A stretch of DNA of 64,000 nucleotides from Chryseobacterium sp. MYb7 (GTDB taxonomy: Bacteria; Bacteroidota; Bacteroidia; Flavobacteriales; Weeksellaceae): positions 62,001-126,000 of the forward strand of contig NZ_PCOU01000009.1 of NCBI RefSeq assembly GCF_002979455.1. Direction: 5' to 3'. The translations under genes and the position numbers were made by a program. Below, piece after piece: positions 61,443-64,000 of this stretch. The first letter of the stretch is position 1, and each line of letters starts with the position of its first letter. The notes beneath the pieces are model-generated. The model was not told the origin of the DNA, searched no databases, and saw only the letters and a list, made by a program, of their open reading frames with translations.

Positions 61443-61451
61443 GCTGAAAAC

Positions 61452-62240
61452 TTAATTTTTATTCACTTTCGGCTTGGTCTGCATGATTGCAAAATAAGAT
61501 GATGTGAATGCTGAAAGACTTTGATATCCTACTTTATAGGCTACTTCGCTCAGAGTATATTGTTTAGTATCGATCAGTTCAATACTTTTTAGAATTCTCG
61601 TCAGCTGCAGATACTTTTGTAGGGTAATTCCTGTTTCATTTTTGAAAATTCTCTGAAGGCTTCTCACAGACATTTGTGCTTTTTCGGCTAAAGAATCAAT
61701 ATCCAGATTATATTTAAAATTTGAATTGATATCATTGCACACAGGAATGAGCCTGGTATCCGTAGGTACCGGAATTTCAAGACCGCTGCTTTCTTTACAG
61801 AAATTGGGAAGACTTTTTAAAATAGCTTTAAAGAAGATATCCTGTTCTTCATTTTCGTCCAGAGACTGGTTCCATTTTGAAGCATATAAAAGCATTTCCT
61901 TTAATACGGGCGGAACGGCAAATATCTGAACATTCTGATAAAATTCGTCTTCAAAAACAGATTTAAAAAGAAATACCATCAGATTCACTGTTTGTGCTTC
62001 AGAAGTGATCTTGTGGGCTTTTCCTGAGGGAATCCAAATCACATGATGCTGTGGAACAAGATAAATTTTCCTGTCGATGTGAAAATACTGATAGCCTTCT
62101 TCCACAAAAGTAAGCTGAGCCCGGTTGTGTCTGTGCTCGTAGTCATCATGTTTCCAGTTCTTTTCACACCACACGTAAGCTTCTTTTTCGATAGAATCTA
62201 CAAACTGGCTTTCCGTTTTTTCAATCAATCCACATTTCAT
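61452..62240 (-). CDS. AraC family transcriptional regulator
   Basis: This 262-residue regulator has an N-terminal cupin (HDDYEHRHNRAQLTFVEEG, VWIPSGKAHKI) and C-terminal double HTH (SLAEKAQMSVRSLQRIFKNE, VAYKVGYQSLSAFTSSYF). The ligand is likely a small organic molecule bound in the cupin. It is divergent from the flavodoxin-RidA gene and is its probable regulator; the intergenic palindrome at 62305 could be its operator. Confidence 0.93.
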   Translation of the reverse strand: MKCGLIEKTESQFVDSIEKEAYVWCEKNWKHDDYEHRHNRAQLTFVEEGYQYFHIDRKIYLVPQHHVIWIPSGKAHKITSEAQTVNLMVFLFKSVFEDEFYQNVQIFAVPPVLKEMLLYASKWNQSLDENEEQDIFFKAILKSLPNFCKESSGLEIPVPTDTRLIPVCNDINSNFKYNLDIDSLAEKAQMSVRSLQRIFKNETGITLQKYLQLTRILKSIELIDTKQYTLSEVAYKVGYQSLSAFTSSYFAIMQTKPKVNKN

Positions 62241-62304
62241 GCTGTCGTTTTGTATGTATATTTTGGCAAATTTAATAAAAACGCCATTAGTAATTTTGTA
62301 TTAT

Positions 62305-62323
62305 TAATGTAATCATTACATTA
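62305..62323. promoter_or_regulatory. 19-bp perfect palindrome in the divergent AraC/flavodoxin-RidA region
   Basis: TAATGTAAT-C-ATTACATTA: 9-bp arms with one central base, 34 bases before the flavodoxin-RidA start and 65 bases from the AraC start. Shape and place fit an operator for a dimeric regulator. AraC proteins more often bind direct repeats, so the regulator could be another protein. Confidence 0.6.
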
Positions 62324-62356
62324 TTACTATAAATTATAATCTATATTTTATTCAGA

Positions 62357-63493
62357 ATGAAAAAACTATGTCTTTTTTTTGTTTTAATTTTATTATCTAA
62401 TACCACCAACATCATGGCACAAAATAAAGCTAAAATATTAGTTCTTATCCATTCAGACAATAGAGGAACTTACGAACTGGCTAAAGAAATAGCCAAAGGA
62501 ATTGAAAGTGAAAATAATGCAGTTCCCTATATAAAATTAGTCAAAGCATCACAAAATCCAATCCTGAAAAGCCTTCCTGTAGCAACAGTAGATGAACTTA
62601 CAAATTATGACGGAATTGCTTTTGGTTCACCCATTTATTTCGGAAATATCAGTACTGGAATGAGCGAATTTTTATCCAAAACGGTTCAGTTATGGACCAA
62701 TCACGCTTTGGAAGGAGTCCCAGCTACCGTTTTTATGTCTGCAGGAAGCGGTGCAGGAAAGGAGCTCGCTCTTCAGGCCTTCTGGAATAGTCTTGCGGTT
62801 CACGGAATGGTGCTGGTTTCTAATGGGATTCGTGGAACAGAAGAACTGAACAAAGCTATTCCACAAGGAAATACTGTTTTAGGAGTTACCAGTATGGCTT
62901 CTTTAAAAGATGTGGAAAGACCTACGAAAGGTGAACGAAATATTGCTGAGCTGCAGGGAAGAAATTTCGCCAATGTAGCCTTAGCATTAAAAGACACGCG
63001 ACCGAAAAAAACGGCAGTTGTTGCTGAAAATCATCAGAATTTCAATGAAATATTAAAACAGAAAAATATTACGCTTCCACAGGTTCCAAAGCCTGCGGGA
63101 AATTATCAGCCGTTTGTCCGTTCCGGAAATCTGGTTTTTATCAATCAGGTGGCTTTGAAAGATGGTAAAATTTTCAATCCGGGAAAATTGGGTGTTGATG
63201 TGAATGAACAGCAGGTAAAAGACGCCACAAAAGTAACCATGCTGAACGTTATTTCTGTGTTGAATGAGGCTGTAGGAGGAGATTTAAGCAAAGTAAAACA
63301 ATGTGTTCAGCTTACGGGAATCTTCAATACCAAAGATGATTATACAAAACATGCAGATCTGATGAACGTGGCTTCTGATCTTGCTGTTGAAGTCTTCGGA
63401 GAAAAAGGAAAACATGCCAGAGCTACTTTGGGAGCATCTTCTATTCCGGTGGGCTCTTCAGTAGAAATTCAGGCGGTTTTTGAAGTAGAGTAA
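62357..63493 (+). CDS. secreted flavodoxin (WrbA-type) and RidA fusion protein
   Basis: This 378-residue two-domain protein has a signal peptide (about 1-21, NIMAQ). Residues about 25-205 are a flavodoxin/WrbA-like NAD(P)H:quinone oxidoreductase domain (FMN loops SDNRGTYELAKEIAKG, GSPIYFGNISTGMSEF and SAGSGAGKEL). Residues about 235-378 are a RidA/YjgF enamine/imine deaminase domain (GNLVFINQVALKDGK, catalytic-type Arg in HARATLG). RidA proteins normally act in the cytosol on reactive enamines; an exported fusion to a quinone reductase is unusual. Probably detoxification of electrophiles or reactive amines (inference). Confidence 0.9.
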   Translation: MKKLCLFFVLILLSNTTNIMAQNKAKILVLIHSDNRGTYELAKEIAKGIESENNAVPYIKLVKASQNPILKSLPVATVDELTNYDGIAFGSPIYFGNISTGMSEFLSKTVQLWTNHALEGVPATVFMSAGSGAGKELALQAFWNSLAVHGMVLVSNGIRGTEELNKAIPQGNTVLGVTSMASLKDVERPTKGERNIAELQGRNFANVALALKDTRPKKTAVVAENHQNFNEILKQKNITLPQVPKPAGNYQPFVRSGNLVFINQVALKDGKIFNPGKLGVDVNEQQVKDATKVTMLNVISVLNEAVGGDLSKVKQCVQLTGIFNTKDDYTKHADLMNVASDLAVEVFGEKGKHARATLGASSIPVGSSVEIQAVFEVE

Positions 63494-63522
63494 ACTTCAA
63501 TTTTTTTTTTAATTAAGATATG

Positions 63523-63578
63523 AATGTCTCAAATATACTTAAGGTTTTAACTCAATACCTATGTAAATCTGAGACATT
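63523..63578. repeat. long-loop inverted repeat between convergent genes
   Basis: AATGTCTCA (63523-63531) and TGAGACATT (63570-63578) are exact 9-bp complements separated by 38 bases, between the flavodoxin-RidA stop and the MocR-type stop. May act in termination; a T-run follows the first gene at 63501-63510. Confidence 0.5.
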
Positions 63579-63594
63579 TATAATTCAAAAAAGA

Positions 63595-64000
63595 TTAGAA
63601 AAATTTAGAAAAAATATCAGCAATCAATGGAATACTTTGTTCCAGCTGTTCCTCAGATAGGGCTCCATAGCTCAATCTGAATCCATTTACCTGATTTTGG
63701 CTGTATTGTTTCGGATGAATAATTTTAATATTTTTTTCTAATAACAAAGCCATTACCAAGTCCCAATCCAATTGTACTTTTGGAACAATCCAAAAAGCAA
63801 GACCACCTTCAGGCAGTGTAAAATCTGCGATGTCTTTCATGTATTTTTTCAACAATTCAAACACGAAATCTCTTTTGTTTTTATAATGAACGGTTGCTTT
63901 TCGGATATGCTTTTTTACAGCCCCTTCTTTAATTAGCTGAAGAACTGCCTGTTCCATAATCACATCTCCATGTACATCAATAATCTTTCTCAGATCACCA
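63595..64000 (-). CDS. MocR/PdxR-type PLP-dependent regulator, C-terminal part (5' end outside the window)
   Basis: The visible 135 codons match the end of a PLP-dependent fold type I domain: GDLRKIIDVHGDVIMEQAVLQ, FTLPEGGLAFWIVPK (the small-domain substrate-side region) and a final FRLSYGALSEEQLEQSIPLIADIF. The frame is open to the window edge (base 64000). It is a second MocR-type protein in this window, distinct from the one at 56446. Its regulated gene lies outside. Confidence 0.85.
   Translation of the reverse strand, partial: GDLRKIIDVHGDVIMEQAVLQLIKEGAVKKHIRKATVHYKNKRDFVFELLKKYMKDIADFTLPEGGLAFWIVPKVQLDWDLVMALLLEKNIKIIHPKQYSQNQVNGFRLSYGALSEEQLEQSIPLIADIFSKFF

Noticed and set aside
1..64000. 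tRNA, rRNA, CRISPR array, transposase or phage genes
   Set aside because: None of the intergenic stretches shows a cloverleaf-like pattern, repeat-spacer array or integrase/transposase motif.

Overview
The window is AT-rich DNA from a Bacteroidota bacterium of the class Flavobacteriia, most likely Chryseobacterium or a close Weeksellaceae relative. Supporting signs are six secreted enzymes with type IX secretion (T9SS) C-terminal sorting domains, promoters with the Bacteroidota -7 box TAnnTTTG, weak Shine-Dalgarno sequences, a TonB-dependent receptor, many lipoproteins, and bacillithiol genes (YfiT, YtxJ). The genus is an inference. There is no tRNA, rRNA, CRISPR array, phage or transposase gene. 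The content is chromosomal housekeeping with accessory islands.

Layout. 1-1888: 3' end of a frameshifted TonB receptor and two small genes. 1964-5750: three tandem M28 peptidases with T9SS tails. 6126-6787: rpmI-rplT. 6961-14960: a lectin lipoprotein, an alpha/beta hydrolase, a two-component system and unknown secreted proteins. 15054-17644: infC and thrS. The middle block separates thrS-infC from rpmI-rplT, which keep their usual order and strand. 17736-21903: a metallopeptidase-like protein, an M19 dipeptidase, a multi-hairpin repeat and a helical-repeat protein. 22052-26362: leuACDB. 26459-30017: small operons including a TNT-like toxin-fold lipoprotein and a cysteine-rich partner. 30168-35516: two large secreted metzincins. 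35721-37380: acyl-CoA dehydrogenase and DinB. 37572-39485: secreted endonuclease I. 39918-41221: a SatD-family/DUF3307 pair behind two matching inverted repeats. 41258-43617: purC and purF. 43759-49352: a phosphodiesterase and four paralogous outer-membrane beta-barrels. 49630-54107: aroB, a pseudouridine synthase, pncA and a DEAD-box helicase. 54329-56290: a four-gene overlapping bacillithiol operon ending in a Crp-type regulator. 56446-64000: MocR/EamA, two tandem Crp regulators, CinA, an AraC regulator divergent from a secreted flavodoxin-RidA fusion, and the C-terminal part of a second MocR-type protein.

Most worth following up: (1) the SatD-family protein, which reads as a cyclase/GGDEF-like palm plus HTH and is co-expressed with a membrane protein from a promoter covered by paired inverted repeats; (2) the TNT-like lipoprotein with a possible immunity partner; (3) GG-N10-GC/GA sigma-54-like elements upstream of all four beta-barrel genes, plus an orphan copy; (4) IF-3, whose only in-frame full-length start is AUA; (5) a duplicated roughly 80-bp element in which the hairpin arms differ between copies but pairing is kept; (6) a 14-bp-arm palindrome over the promoter of the lectin lipoprotein. 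Nothing could be searched or folded computationally here, so family names rest on visible motifs and remembered family features.
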